Shown: positions 32,720 through 41,149, counted from the first letter of the stretch. The stretch is 64,000 nucleotides of DNA from JAFIEN01 sp051859505 (GCA_051859505.1 JBHYFN010000005.1:57555-121554), one strand, 5' to 3'. Notes: generated by a model not told the origin, from the letters alone. A program made the numbers and translations.

Positions 32720-33226
32720 ATGGCCGAGATACAGGATCCCGAGAACACGATCATCATCACGCTGAAGGACGGCCCCGTGGTGATCGCGCTTCTGCCCGAT
32801 GTGGCACCCAAACATTGCGAGCGGATGAAAGAGCTGGCCCGCGCCGGCGCCTATGACAATGTCTGCTTTCACCGCGTGATCGACGGCTTCATGGCCCAGA
32901 CCGGCGATGTGGCCAATGGCAACATGGAAAAGGAGTTCAACCTGCGCCGCGCCGGCACCGGCGGCTCTGATATGCCCGACCTTCCGGCCGAATTCTCGGG
33001 CGTGCCGCATGACCGGGGCACGATCGGGGCGGCGCGGTCGTCGAACCCCAATTCGGCCAACAGCCAGTTCTTCATCAATTTCAAGGACAACCACTTCCTG
33101 AACCGGCAATACACGGTCTATGGCCGGGTGATCTCGGGGATGGAGCATGTGGACGCCATCGTGCGGGGCGAACCGCCGACCGAGCCCGACCGGATGATCA
33201 GCGTCAAGGTGGCCGCCGATGCGTAA
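32720..33226 (+). CDS. peptidyl-prolyl cis-trans isomerase, cytosolic cyclophilin
   Basis: A 168-residue single-domain cyclophilin that isomerises Xaa-Pro bonds. It has no signal peptide (MAEIQDPENTIIITLKDGPV). Active-site blocks are FHRVIDGFMAQTGD, the SANSQFFINF strand and VYGRVISGMEHVDAI. It is start-coupled to a second, exported cyclophilin with which it overlaps by 8 nt. The ATG at 32720 follows GGAGGGCC. Confidence 0.93.
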   Translation: MAEIQDPENTIIITLKDGPVVIALLPDVAPKHCERMKELARAGAYDNVCFHRVIDGFMAQTGDVANGNMEKEFNLRRAGTGGSDMPDLPAEFSGVPHDRGTIGAARSSNPNSANSQFFINFKDNHFLNRQYTVYGRVISGMEHVDAIVRGEPPTEPDRMISVKVAADA

Positions 33227-33767
33227 GCTGGCCTTCCTTCTGGCCTTCGCCGCCAGCCCCGCCCTGGCTGCAGGGATCGAGATCGATGTCGAGGGCGAAG
33301 GCGCCAACGGCACCATCGTGATCGACCTCTTTGAGGATGTGGCGCCGCTCCATGTCGAACAGATCACCGCGCTTGCCGCCGCCGGCGCCTATGACAACGT
33401 GGTCTTTCACCGCGTGATCGACGGCTTCATGGCCCAGACCGGCGATGTCGAGAATGGCGTGATGGGCGGCGACATGCGTCTTGCCGGCACCGGCAAGTCC
33501 GACCGGCCGAACCTTCCGGCCGAGTTCTCGGACATCCCCTTCACCCGTGGCGTCGTGGGCATGGCCCGCGCGCAGGATCCCAACTCGGCCAACAGCCAGT
33601 TCTTCATCATGTTCACCGACGCGCCGCATCTGAACGGCGGCTATACCGTCGTGGGGCAGGTGACCGAAGGGCTCGAGGTGCTCGACGCGATCAAGCGCGG
33701 AGCGGGCGCCAACGGCGCGGTGATCGGCCAGCCCGACCGCATGGTCGCGGTGCGCGTGACGGACTGA
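33219..33767 (+). CDS. peptidyl-prolyl cis-trans isomerase, periplasmic cyclophilin
   Basis: A 182-residue cyclophilin with a signal peptide (MRKLAFLLAFAASPALAAG, cleavage after ALAA), so it works in the periplasm. The catalytic blocks FHRVIDGFMAQTGDVENG, ANSQFFIMF and YTVVGQVTEGLEVLDAI are nearly the same as in the upstream cytosolic cyclophilin, indicating a tandem duplication. The start lies inside the upstream gene. It is followed by a GC-rich hairpin. Confidence 0.93.
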   Translation: MRKLAFLLAFAASPALAAGIEIDVEGEGANGTIVIDLFEDVAPLHVEQITALAAAGAYDNVVFHRVIDGFMAQTGDVENGVMGGDMRLAGTGKSDRPNLPAEFSDIPFTRGVVGMARAQDPNSANSQFFIMFTDAPHLNGGYTVVGQVTEGLEVLDAIKRGAGANGAVIGQPDRMVAVRVTD

Positions 33768-33774
33768 AGATTTC

Positions 33775-33803
33775 GGCCCGCGCCCCTCCTGGGGGGCGGG
33801 CCT
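33775..33803 (+). terminator. probable terminator after the cyclophilin pair
   Basis: GGCCCGC pairs with GCGGGCC around an interrupted GCCCC/GGGGG stem, only 8 nt after the stop codon. The T tract is weak (TTCG), so efficiency is uncertain. Confidence 0.55.
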
Positions 33804-33932
33804 TCGATTGGCCATCGGTTCGCAACCACATAGTCTCGCGATCCGGGCCGGTGCTCTTGATCCTCTCGATTTGATGACGGCCCCAGGCCGATGAGCGCTT
33901 CGGTTCGCGTGCGGCAAATGATGGAGTAATCC

Positions 33933-34277
33933 ATGCGCCTCCTTGCCCTTGCCCTTGGCTTTGCCACCTTGCTTGCGAAACCGCTTGCGGCTGAGGAGCT
34001 ATGGGCTTGTGCTGGCTTCGTCTATGCCGACGGGTCGACCGGCGATCCCTTCATCCTTCGAGGAGATGGCCGGACCTATACCTACACCGTCGAAACCATC
34101 TCGCACGAAATCGAATATGTTGCTGAAAACACGATAGTGGGCTTTCGGATATATGTGGACAGGGGGAGGAACACCCACCGGTCCGCCTATTATCTTAGGT
34201 TTGAGGGCGACGCGCTCACGATCCGGCAGCTTTACTGGTACTTTGAGCCTTCAGAATCCGTATGCAAGCGGCAATGA
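33933..34277 (+). CDS. small secreted protein, orphan, AT-richer than its neighbours
   Basis: Predicted 114-residue protein with a signal peptide (MRLLALALGFATLLAKPLAA, cleavage after AEE or nearby). The mature part is about 95 residues, rich in Tyr and Thr (FILRGDGRTYTYTVETISHE, then YLRFEGDALTIRQLYWYFEP), with two cysteines (WACAG and SVCKR) that could form a disulfide. No family recognised. Codon use is less GC-biased than its neighbours. A GGAG lies 8 nt before the ATG. It may be a lineage-specific or acquired gene. Confidence 0.6.
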   Translation: MRLLALALGFATLLAKPLAAEELWACAGFVYADGSTGDPFILRGDGRTYTYTVETISHEIEYVAENTIVGFRIYVDRGRNTHRSAYYLRFEGDALTIRQLYWYFEPSESVCKRQ

Positions 34278-34496
34278 TCAAAACGGTTCTTGTTGCTGGA
34301 AGAACCTCCGTTCCATTCCTGATTGGCCCGCAGCGAACGACCGAGGTGCACCTGCAAGCCTACGCACGAGAGCAACAGCTATCGTGATACGTCTTCGGCG
34401 ACCCTTGGAACGAACGAGGCATACGTCTCCCCGACACGGCCCTTCTGTCACGGACCAAGGGACCGCTCTCGGACCATCGCGCGAGGCGCAGGCGGA
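34278..34496. other. 219-bp gap without a supported gene
   Basis: This gap lies between the orphan secreted gene and the convergent lipoprotein gene. It is AT-richer than the rest of the window and includes only short unsupported frames. I see no hairpin terminator with a T tract and no repeat unit. It may be a remnant of a lost gene. Confidence 0.4.
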
Positions 34497-34904
34497 TCAG
34501 AGCGGGGCGATCGTGCCCGACATCCGGTTGCCTTCCTGACCGGGGCCCAGCGCGTCGATGATGATCTGGCTGCCCGAGATGCGGAATTGCGCGCATTGCT
34601 CGGACGGGTCATCCGAGGGCAGGCCCTCCAGCCGCAGATCCGACAGGCACAGCTGATCGCCCCGCGTGATCCAGCGATAGGTCAGATCCAGCACCGCATA
34701 GCGCATGTCGCCGCGCCCATCGGCAGACAGCCGCATCAGCATCGGCCGTTCGGCGCTGGTATCGCCGACCTCCAGCAGGGTCAGCCGCGTATCGGCCAGC
34801 GGCGAGGCCGCATCGCCTGCGCCCGGCGCCTCGTCGCAGGCCGCAAGGGCCAATGCTGCCACGCTAGCCAGTGCCGCCACGCAGGCCAAAGCCGCAATCC
34901 TCAT
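34497..34904 (-). CDS. small lipoprotein, unknown function
   Basis: Predicted 135-residue lipoprotein. The ATG at 34904 has GGGGAGAGG just upstream. The signal peptide is Ala-rich (ACVAALASVAALALAAC) with lipobox LAAC. The mature domain is beta-rich (DTRLTLLEVGDTSAERPMLM, then YAVLDLTYRWITRGDQLCLS) with two further cysteines. No family assigned. It is 59 nt downstream of the HerA-like ATPase on the same strand. Confidence 0.7.
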   Translation of the reverse strand: MRIAALACVAALASVAALALAACDEAPGAGDAASPLADTRLTLLEVGDTSAERPMLMRLSADGRGDMRYAVLDLTYRWITRGDQLCLSDLRLEGLPSDDPSEQCAQFRISGSQIIIDALGPGQEGNRMSGTIAPL

Positions 34905-34963
34905 CTGCCTCTCCCCTTCGTTCCGTTCGGTTCCAACCTCGGCACCCTGCCGGGCACCTTCCC

Positions 34964-36424
34964 TCACCCGTCGCGGCGGCGGGCCCAGGTCGAGGGGATG
35001 TCGCTGCCCCCCTCGACGGAATAGCGCGCGCCGGTGCGAAACAGCAGCGGATCCGGCGCGATCCGCCCGGCCGCCAGCCCCTCGCCCAGCCCAAAGCCCG
35101 AGGCCTGCCGGATCATCGGCAGGGGCACATGCGAAAAGACCGTCCCCAGATGCTCGATATCGCTGGCCGAATTCATCCGCATCAGCACGAGGTTCTCGCA
35201 TTGCGACAGCACATTGGCATGCAGCTTCTGCGGCCGCTGCGTGACCAGCAGCAGATAGAGCCCGAACTTGCGCCCTTCGCCCGCGATCGCGGCCAGATCC
35301 TCCGAGGCCATCGCCTGAAACCGGTCGGCCGGGCTTTGCGGACAGACGTTATGTGCCTCGTCGATCACCAGAAGCGTCGGCACCCGGTCATCGCGCGTGT
35401 TCCAGACATGCGAGACGATGCTCGCCGCCATCATCGACCGCTCGCCCGCCGAGGGCAGGCTGCCCAGATCAAAGATCAGCGCGCGCCAGTCCTTGGGCAC
35501 CAGATCCGCCACCCCCGGCGCACCCGGCGGCGCCCAAAGCCCCAGATCCTCGACATCGAGGTTCTCGATCCGGATCGCAAGGTTGCGCGCGCCATCGTCG
35601 AACATCGCCGCCGCCCTCTGGCGGATATCGCCCAGCGTGTATTCGGTCGTTCCGATCTCGCGCACGATGCGGCGGAACACGTTGAATTCGCGCGCATCGC
35701 GCAAGGGATCCATGTCAAGGACCAGCGCCTGCTGCGGCAGCGAAAGCCGCCCGAAACGCGTGCGCAGCGGCTTTTGCCCCGCGCGCGTGCCAAAGACCGA
35801 AACCCCGCGCGCGGCGCTGGCGTAACGCGCGGCCATGGCGGCATGGGCCTCTGCGTCAAGGCCGGTCCCCCGGGCCTCGCGCAACTCGCCCAGCCGCACA
35901 TAGTCCGAATTGGGATCAAGCACCGCGATCCGCAGATCCGTCTCGAGCAGGAGCCGTTCGAGGATCACCCCGAGCGTATAGGTCTTGCCCGAGCCGGACT
36001 GCCCGCAGACAAGCGTATGGCGGCCAAAGCCCGCCGCCTGCAGCACCGCCGGCAGGTCGCCGGCCACCCGGCGCATTCCGCCGATCTTGAGCCCGGCCTT
36101 CTTGCCCTGCAGCCTGTCAAGATGCGCGCGCATCACCTCGGGCGGGGCCAGCGACAGCCGCGCCGCGCCAAACGCGCCGACCGACATGGGCCCAGCCCCC
36201 TCCAGCACCGCCTCCAGCACCGCGCGGATCGCCCCCCGCCCGGCAATCCGCGCCTCCTGCGCGCCGCTCTGCGGCATGGCGATCTCGGTGATCTGCCCAA
36301 GGCAGGCCGGGCGCCCCTCGGCCTCCAGCCGCACATACCCGCCAACCTCCAGCCCGGCCTCGAGGGGGGCGGTGAATTCGAAGGATTGTCCGTCGATGGA
36401 CCAGGCCGTGCTGTCCTGTGTCAT
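34964..36424 (-). CDS. HerA/DUF87-type ATPase
   Basis: Predicted 486-residue hexameric P-loop ATPase of the HerA-FtsK superfamily. An N-terminal HAS-barrel-like beta domain (about 1-100, DGQSFEFTAPLEAGLEVGGY) precedes the ATPase. Walker A is CGQSGSGKTYTLG (near residue 145) and Walker B is TLLVIDEAHNVCP. Sensor-like QRPQKLHANVLSQCENLVL follows, and then the C-terminal helicase region with HVPLPMIRQASG. HerA with NurA processes DNA ends in archaea, but no NurA is adjacent here. The role in bacteria is uncertain. The ATG at 36424 is the start giving a domain-complete protein. It is downstream of tRNA-Tyr on the same strand. Confidence 0.82.
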   Translation of the reverse strand: MTQDSTAWSIDGQSFEFTAPLEAGLEVGGYVRLEAEGRPACLGQITEIAMPQSGAQEARIAGRGAIRAVLEAVLEGAGPMSVGAFGAARLSLAPPEVMRAHLDRLQGKKAGLKIGGMRRVAGDLPAVLQAAGFGRHTLVCGQSGSGKTYTLGVILERLLLETDLRIAVLDPNSDYVRLGELREARGTGLDAEAHAAMAARYASAARGVSVFGTRAGQKPLRTRFGRLSLPQQALVLDMDPLRDAREFNVFRRIVREIGTTEYTLGDIRQRAAAMFDDGARNLAIRIENLDVEDLGLWAPPGAPGVADLVPKDWRALIFDLGSLPSAGERSMMAASIVSHVWNTRDDRVPTLLVIDEAHNVCPQSPADRFQAMASEDLAAIAGEGRKFGLYLLLVTQRPQKLHANVLSQCENLVLMRMNSASDIEHLGTVFSHVPLPMIRQASGFGLGEGLAAGRIAPDPLLFRTGARYSVEGGSDIPSTWARRRDG

Positions 36425-36636
36425 GGGCTCTCGCTGGTCCTGAAAACACCCGGCCCCAAATCGCCCGGGCCGGATGTGAAGCCTGCCCGCAAGGGTCTGG
36501 AACCGAGTATCTTTTGGCAAGCCCCCCGGGTCAAGAGCGCCGGGACCGGCGCCTCGGCCCGCAACGCCAGGCGCAGGCGCGCGGCCCCGATGGCGCAGAG
36601 GCAGCCGGGACAGGACATTCAAAGATCTGGGGAAAG

Positions 36637-36720
36637 TGGTGGGCGACCCTGGAATCGAACCAGGCATGGGTCTCCCCGGCGGAGTTACAGTCCGCTGCCG
36701 CACCTTGCAGCTCGTCGCCC
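36637..36720 (-). tRNA. tRNA-Tyr (anticodon GUA), CCA encoded
   Basis: On the minus strand the sequence starts GGGCGACGAGC and ends in the acceptor complement GTCGCCC plus A and CCA. The anticodon stem-loop is GCGGA-CTGTAAC-TCCGC with anticodon GTA. A long variable arm (class II tRNA) follows, then the T-arm with GGTTCGATTCC. The 84-nt length fits tRNA-Tyr. Confidence 0.95.
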
Positions 36721-36874
36721 TTCGCGCCCCTTCAGGGGCGGAATGGCGGCGGGATACAGGCGGCCCCCAGAACCGTCAACCGGAAAATCATGCCCCCGCA
36801 GCCCGCCGCAAGGGGCTTGCGGTGGGCGGGCATCGCGGCCAAGACGAGAGTCCAAGCCAAAGCGGGAGAGGCCG

Positions 36875-37660
36875 ATGAAAAAGCCGAACTGGGTCGTCGA
36901 GAAGGAACGCTCCCGCAAACGCGCCGAGGCCGAGACGCTCTGGCTCTTCGGCCTGCATGCGGTGCGCGACGCGCTCCTCAATCCGCGGCGCGAGAAACTG
37001 CGCCTCGTCGTCACGCTCAACGCCCGCGACCGGCTGGCCGAGGCCATCGCCGCCAGCGGGATCGAACCCGAGATCAGCGATGCGCGCAAATTCGCCGCCC
37101 CCGTCGATCCCGACTCGGTCCATCAGGGCGCGGCGCTCGAGGTGCGCCCGCTCGATTGGGGCAGCCTCGCCGATCTGGCGCTGGGCGAGGGGCCGTTGCC
37201 GCCGCGCATCGTGCTGCTCGACCGGGTGAGCGATCCGCATAACGTGGGCGCGATCCTGCGCTCGGCCGAGGTCTTCGGCGCGCGCGCCGTGGTGGGCGTC
37301 CAGCGCCATGCCGCGCCCGAAACCGGCGCGCTGGCCAAGACCGCAAGCGGCGCGCTGGAGCGCCAGCCCTATCTGCGGCTGCGCAACCTGGCCGAGGCGA
37401 TGGAAGAGCTGAAATCCATGGGATATCTGGTGCTTGGCCTCGACGGCGCGGCGAAAGCGACGATCGGCGCGGCGGTCGCGGGGCAGCGGGACCGGCCCAT
37501 CGCGCTGGTGCTGGGGGCCGAAGGGCCGGGCCTGCGCGAGCGCACGCGCGAAACCTGCGACCAGCTGGTGCGCATCCCCTTCGCCAGCGACTTCGGCTCG
37601 CTCAACGTCTCGAACGCGGCCGCGGTGGGGCTCTACGCCATCGCGCCGGATGCGCCTTGA
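36875..37660 (+). CDS. rlmB: 23S rRNA 2'-O-methyltransferase of the RlmB/SpoU family
   Basis: Methylates a ribose in 23S rRNA. The 261 residues show an N-terminal substrate-binding domain (LWLFGLHAVRDALLNPRREK) and a SPOUT methyltransferase domain with the trefoil knot: VLLDRVSDPHNVGAILRSAE, VLGAEGPGLRERTRETCDQL and SLNVSNAAAVGLYAIA. The start at 36875 follows GGGAGAGG. It is divergent from tRNA-Tyr and the HerA-like gene. The paralogue could equally be called TrmH family; RlmB is the best match by the N-terminal domain. Confidence 0.88.
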   Translation: MKKPNWVVEKERSRKRAEAETLWLFGLHAVRDALLNPRREKLRLVVTLNARDRLAEAIAASGIEPEISDARKFAAPVDPDSVHQGAALEVRPLDWGSLADLALGEGPLPPRIVLLDRVSDPHNVGAILRSAEVFGARAVVGVQRHAAPETGALAKTASGALERQPYLRLRNLAEAMEELKSMGYLVLGLDGAAKATIGAAVAGQRDRPIALVLGAEGPGLRERTRETCDQLVRIPFASDFGSLNVSNAAAVGLYAIAPDAP

Positions 37661-38031
37661 CGGGCGGGGCATGGCGAGGGAACCGGGTCCAGGGATTGGG
37701 GGCCAGAGATTCGGGGCCAGGCAACCGGGGCCGATCGCGGACAAACCCGCGGCCGGCGGATCCTCCCGGCCCATCGGCCCCTGCCGCCGACCCGCGCCGC
37801 CGCGGTCTTTCCCAATACTACGCGCGATGGTCACGAAGTCTTCACGATTTGCTGACACCCTCTTCCTGTGGGGCCGACTGACCCCCACCTCTGTCGCGGG
37901 GCGTATGTCTGGAACATATACGCTTCTTGTCACTGTCCCTCGTTCCACACCTTTGCGCCCGGAACCCTTCCGGGCGCTTTTTTCATGCGCCGAACCCGGC
38001 TAGGGTGGCGCGAGGCGAGAGGCAGGATATC
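37661..38031 (+). other. 371-bp intergenic region with terminator and possible small RNA
   Basis: Positions 37665-37740 hold imperfect GGGGCCAGAGATTC-type units, part of the minisatellite theme. About 37800-37955 is AT-richer and contains an imperfect hairpin (GCGTATGT with ACATATACGC, 37899-37923). A very good intrinsic terminator follows (37955-37983). The terminator is about 300 nt after the rlmB stop, too far for a simple gene end, so a small transcript ending at about 37983 is possible. No clear promoter is identified. Confidence 0.35.
37955..37983 (+). terminator. strong rho-independent terminator
   Basis: GCGCCCGG/CCGGGCGC stem (8 bp) with a 7-nt loop and a TTTTTT tail. It lies 49 nt before the CoA-binding protein gene. 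Confidence 0.85.
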
Positions 38032-38499
38032 ATGGACTATACGGATCAGCTGTTGCGGGACACGCTCCAACGGGCAAAGGTGATCGCCATCGTCGGCGTC
38101 TCCTCGAACCCGGTGCGGCCCAGCTATTTCGTCGCGCGCTACCTGGGCCTGCGCGGCTATCGGGTGATCCCGGTCAATCCCGGCCTGGCCGGGCAGCGGC
38201 TCTTCGGCGAGGTGGTCCAGCCCGATCTGGCCTCGATCCCCGTCGATGTCGACATGGTCGATATCTTCCGCGCCCCCGAGGCCGTGCCGGGGATCGTGGA
38301 AGAGGCCCTGGGCCGCTGGCCGGATCTGCGCACGATCTGGATGCAGATCGGGGTCACCCATCCCGAAGCGGCCGCCCGGGCCGAGGCGCGCGGGGTCCGC
38401 GTGATCCAGAACCGCTGCCCCAAGATCGAATACCAGCGGCTCTTCGGGGAATTGCGACAGGGCGGTTTCGCGACGGGGGTGATCTCCTCCCGGCTCTAG
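38032..38499 (+). CDS. CoA-binding domain protein
   Basis: A 155-residue single-domain protein with a Rossmann-like CoA-binding fold. Conserved blocks are VIAIVGVSSNPVRPSYFVAR, GYRVIPVNPGLAGQRLFGE, DMVDIFRAPEAVPGIVEEAL, IWMQIGVTHPEAAARAEARG and NRCPKIEYQRLF. The partner reaction is unknown for the stand-alone form. The start at 38032 follows AGGAT; a terminator just upstream and palindromes downstream mark it as a single-gene unit. Confidence 0.88.
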   Translation: MDYTDQLLRDTLQRAKVIAIVGVSSNPVRPSYFVARYLGLRGYRVIPVNPGLAGQRLFGEVVQPDLASIPVDVDMVDIFRAPEAVPGIVEEALGRWPDLRTIWMQIGVTHPEAAARAEARGVRVIQNRCPKIEYQRLFGELRQGGFATGVISSRL

Positions 38500-38530
38500 C
38501 CGGCCCTCGCCAGGGGTCCTTCCCGGGCTG

Positions 38531-38596
38531 CTGCTTCTTTTGTTCGAAAATATCCCGGGGGGAGGCGCGGCACGCGCCCGGGGGGCAGAGCCCCCC
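38531..38596 (-). repeat. second copy of the CCCCCCGGGATATTT repeat with GC hairpin
   Basis: On the minus strand it reads CTCCCCCCGGGATATTTTCG then AACAAAAGAAG, matching the copy at 3390-3455. The adjacent GGGGGGC/GCCCCCC hairpin module (38580-38596) is also shared. It lies after the CoA-binding gene stop. Confidence 0.7.
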
Positions 38597-38638
38597 GATA
38601 CAAGAGCTGCGGGGCAGAGCCCACGCTGCAAGTCTTCG

Positions 38639-38666
38639 GGGCAGAAATTTGGCCAAATTTCTGCCC
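38639..38666. repeat. AATTT-core palindrome, 12-bp arms
   Basis: GGGCAGAAATTT (38639-38650), GGCC, AAATTTCTGCCC (38655-38666): a fully self-complementary 28-bp palindrome. Same family as the paired palindromes near 28.1, 41.1 and 48.4 kb. Confidence 0.8.
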
Positions 38667-38724
38667 GCCGCCGTCCCCGGGATTTCCGTCTGACAATCGC
38701 TAGGCAACAGGTTAGTCTGCCGCA

Positions 38725-39462
38725 ATGTCGATCTGGACCCGCATCGCCGAAGCGCTCTCCGCCCTCGCCAGTGGCGAAGGCCTGACCGCCGTCTTCGACC
38801 GGCTGCGCAGCCCCCCCGAACGCAGTGTCGGCTTCGCCATCGCGGTGATCGCGCTGGGCGCAAAGCTCGCCAAGGCCGACGGCCAGGTCACCCGCAACGA
38901 GGTGCGCGCCTTCCGCGAGGTCTTTGCCATCCCCCCCGGCGAAGAGGCCAATGCCGCCCGCGTCTTCGACCTCGCCCGGCAGGATGTCGCCGGGTTCGAG
39001 GACTATGCCGTCCGCATCAAGCGCATGTTCGGCACCGACACCGCCCCGCTCTACGATCTGATGGAGGGGCTGTTCCATATCGCCATGGCCGACGGCGACT
39101 ACCACCCCGAGGAAAACGCCTTCCTCACCCGCGTGGCCGAGATCTTCGGCATCGGCACCGGCTGTTTCACCCGGATCCGGGCCCAATATGTGCCCGATGC
39201 CGAGGGCGATCCCTTCGAGGTTCTGGGCCTGCCGCCGACCGCGACGCTGGGCGAGGCACGGCAGGCCTGGCGCGCCCTGGTGCGCGAATGCCATCCCGAT
39301 CGCATCATCGCCCGCGGCCTGCCCGAAGAGACGGTCCGCCTGGCAGAAAAGAGGCTGATCGGGATCAATCGCGCGATGGACAGGATTGCGGCCGAGGCCG
39401 GCAGCAAGAGTGGCAGCGACCGTGCCGGCGGCGTCGGGGCCAGCGCCGGTCCCGCCGGCTGA
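38725..39462 (+). CDS. TerB-DnaJ (DjlA-like) co-chaperone
   Basis: A 245-residue protein with an N-terminal TerB-like helical domain (about 20-150, AVIALGAKLAKADGQVTRNE and LMEGLFHIAMADGDYHPEEN), each half with acidic residues as in TerB. The C-terminal J domain covers about 165-225, with the essential HPD at 190-192 (RALVRECHPDR). This is the DjlA-type domain order, but the N-terminal membrane anchor of E. coli DjlA is missing. It should stimulate DnaK. No clear ribosome-binding site is visible. Confidence 0.88.
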   Translation: MSIWTRIAEALSALASGEGLTAVFDRLRSPPERSVGFAIAVIALGAKLAKADGQVTRNEVRAFREVFAIPPGEEANAARVFDLARQDVAGFEDYAVRIKRMFGTDTAPLYDLMEGLFHIAMADGDYHPEENAFLTRVAEIFGIGTGCFTRIRAQYVPDAEGDPFEVLGLPPTATLGEARQAWRALVRECHPDRIIARGLPEETVRLAEKRLIGINRAMDRIAAEAGSKSGSDRAGGVGASAGPAG

Positions 39463-39489
39463 GGAGCGAAAACCCGGGGGGAGAGGCCG

Positions 39490-40536
39490 GTGCGGATCGC
39501 GACCTACAACGTGGCCTGGTTCGACCTGCTGTTCGATGACAACGGCCAGTTCCTCGAGGATGGTCAGGGATCGGGGCTGCGGGACGTGACCCGCGCCGAA
39601 CAGATCGCGGCGCTCGGCCATGTCTTCCAGCGCCTCAAGGCCGATGCGGTCATGGTGATCGAGGCGCCCTCCACCACCGCCCGACGCAGCACCGTAACGG
39701 CCCTGACCGGCTTTGCCGAGGCGTTCGACCTGCGCACCCGCGCGGTGCTGACGGGGTTCATCAGCGACACCCAGCAGCAGATCGCCCTGATGTACGATCC
39801 CGACCGTCTGCGCGTCCGCCATGATCCGCGCGGCAGCCCGACCGGCAAGAAGGGCAGCCGAAGCGCACCGCGCTTTGACGGCGTCTTCCGGATCGATCTC
39901 GATGTCGACGGGCAGCCCGACAAGGTGACCTGGTCCAAGCCGCCGCTCGAGGTCGCGGCCCGGCCGATGCGCCCGGGCGCCGGGCGGGTTGCCGGGCAGC
40001 GGAGTTTCCGGTTGATCGGGGTTCATGCCAAGTCCAAGGCGCCGCATGGCGCGCGCAGCGAGGCCGAGATCCTGCGCGTCTCGATCGAGAACCGGCGCAA
40101 GCAGCTGGCGCAATGCATCTGGCTGCGCGAACGGATCGACGCGCATCTGGCGGCGGGTGAGGCGCTGATCGTGCTGGGGGATTTCAACGACGGGCCGGGG
40201 CTGGACGAATACGAGAAGCTGTTCAACCGGTCGGGGATCGAGATCGTGCTGGGCGAGGATCGCAAGATCCCGCTTTACGACCCCCATGCCCATATGGTGA
40301 TGGCCCAACGCTTTGGCGTGATGCCGGCCACGGCGCGCTTCATGATGCCCGACGGGCATTACCTGTCGGCCCTTCTGGATTACATCATGCTCTCGCCCGA
40401 TCTGATGTCGCTCCGGCCGGCCTGGCGGATCTGGCATCCGTTCGACGATCCGGAATGCTACGGCGATCCGGTTCTGCGCGCAGCCCTTCTGGCGGCCTCG
40501 GATCACTTTCCGGTGTCACTCGATATCGAACTTTGA
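39490..40536 (+). CDS. endonuclease/exonuclease/phosphatase (EEP) family protein
   Basis: A 348-residue EEP-fold hydrolase (nuclease, phosphodiesterase or phosphatase). Metal-binding and catalytic motifs are visible: ATYNVAWFDLLFDD at the N-terminus, VMVIEAPSTT, LIGVHAKSKAPHG, IVLGDFNDGPGLDE and the C-terminal ASDHFPVSLDIEL. The start is GTG 39490 with GGGGAGAGG upstream. No signal peptide. The substrate is unknown. It follows the DnaJ gene by 27 nt and may be cotranscribed. Confidence 0.87.
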   Translation: MRIATYNVAWFDLLFDDNGQFLEDGQGSGLRDVTRAEQIAALGHVFQRLKADAVMVIEAPSTTARRSTVTALTGFAEAFDLRTRAVLTGFISDTQQQIALMYDPDRLRVRHDPRGSPTGKKGSRSAPRFDGVFRIDLDVDGQPDKVTWSKPPLEVAARPMRPGAGRVAGQRSFRLIGVHAKSKAPHGARSEAEILRVSIENRRKQLAQCIWLRERIDAHLAAGEALIVLGDFNDGPGLDEYEKLFNRSGIEIVLGEDRKIPLYDPHAHMVMAQRFGVMPATARFMMPDGHYLSALLDYIMLSPDLMSLRPAWRIWHPFDDPECYGDPVLRAALLAASDHFPVSLDIEL

Positions 40537-40623
40537 CCGCGCGGCCCGAAGGGTGGCATGTGATCGCGGGGTGGTGAGTCAGGCTCGCTTGGCTTGCGGC
40601 CGGTTTCAGTCTAGGATCTGCGC

Positions 40624-41070
40624 ATGAAAAAGGCCCTCACATCCGTCGCCCTGTCGCTTGCCGTGAGCCTCGCGCCGGCCTTGCCGGCCCTTGCCGAAGA
40701 GGAGGGGGCCGAGCTGGAGCAGGAGGCCGAGCTGGAGCAGGGGGTCGATCTCCTGCAGGAGGGGGCGAAGCTTCTGCTGCGCGGGCTGCTGCAGGAAATC
40801 GAGCCGCGGCTGGACGAGCTTGGCGCGCTGGCCGACGAGATGGCCCGCGAGATCGAGCCGGCCTTGCGGGGTCTTTCCGAGGAAATGGGGCCGGCGCTGG
40901 CCGAACTGCTGGCGCGGATCGACAGCATCCGGCATTACGAGGCGCCCGAGATCCTCGAGAACGGGGATATCGTGATCCGCCGCAGGGCCGATGCGCCGCC
41001 CTATGTGGCCCCCGAGGCGGATCCCGAGGCGGATCCCGACGCCGAGCCGGACGGGCCGATCGACCTCTGA
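40624..41070 (+). CDS. exported helical protein, AAA-like Glu-rich repeats
   Basis: Predicted 148-residue periplasmic protein. The signal peptide is MKKALTSVALSLAVSLAPAL, cleaved after ALA (about residue 24). The mature domain begins with Glu/Leu heptads (EEEGAELEQEAELEQGVDLL) and continues as a long amphipathic helix (LLQEIEPRLDELGALADEMA), consistent with a coiled coil. It ends in a disordered Asp/Pro/Glu tail (PEADPEADPDAEPDGP). Function unknown; widely seen as a hypothetical secreted protein in this family. It is convergent with ppx. Confidence 0.75.
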   Translation: MKKALTSVALSLAVSLAPALPALAEEEGAELEQEAELEQGVDLLQEGAKLLLRGLLQEIEPRLDELGALADEMAREIEPALRGLSEEMGPALAELLARIDSIRHYEAPEILENGDIVIRRRADAPPYVAPEADPEADPDAEPDGPIDL

Positions 41071-41084
41071 CGCCGGGCCGGGTG

Positions 41085-41130
41085 GCCCGAATTTGCAAAA
41101 TTCGGGCGGCAGGAATTTGCAAAATTCCTG
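41085..41130. repeat. pair of AATTT-core palindromes between convergent genes
   Basis: GCCCGAATTT/AAATTCGGGC (41085-41107, 10 bp, 3-nt loop) followed by CAGGAATTT/AAATTCCTG (41110-41130, 9 bp, 3-nt loop). They sit between the exported protein gene and convergent ppx and are a plausible bidirectional terminator. Confidence 0.8.
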
Positions 41131-41149
41131 CGCCCCCCAACCGGCGCGT

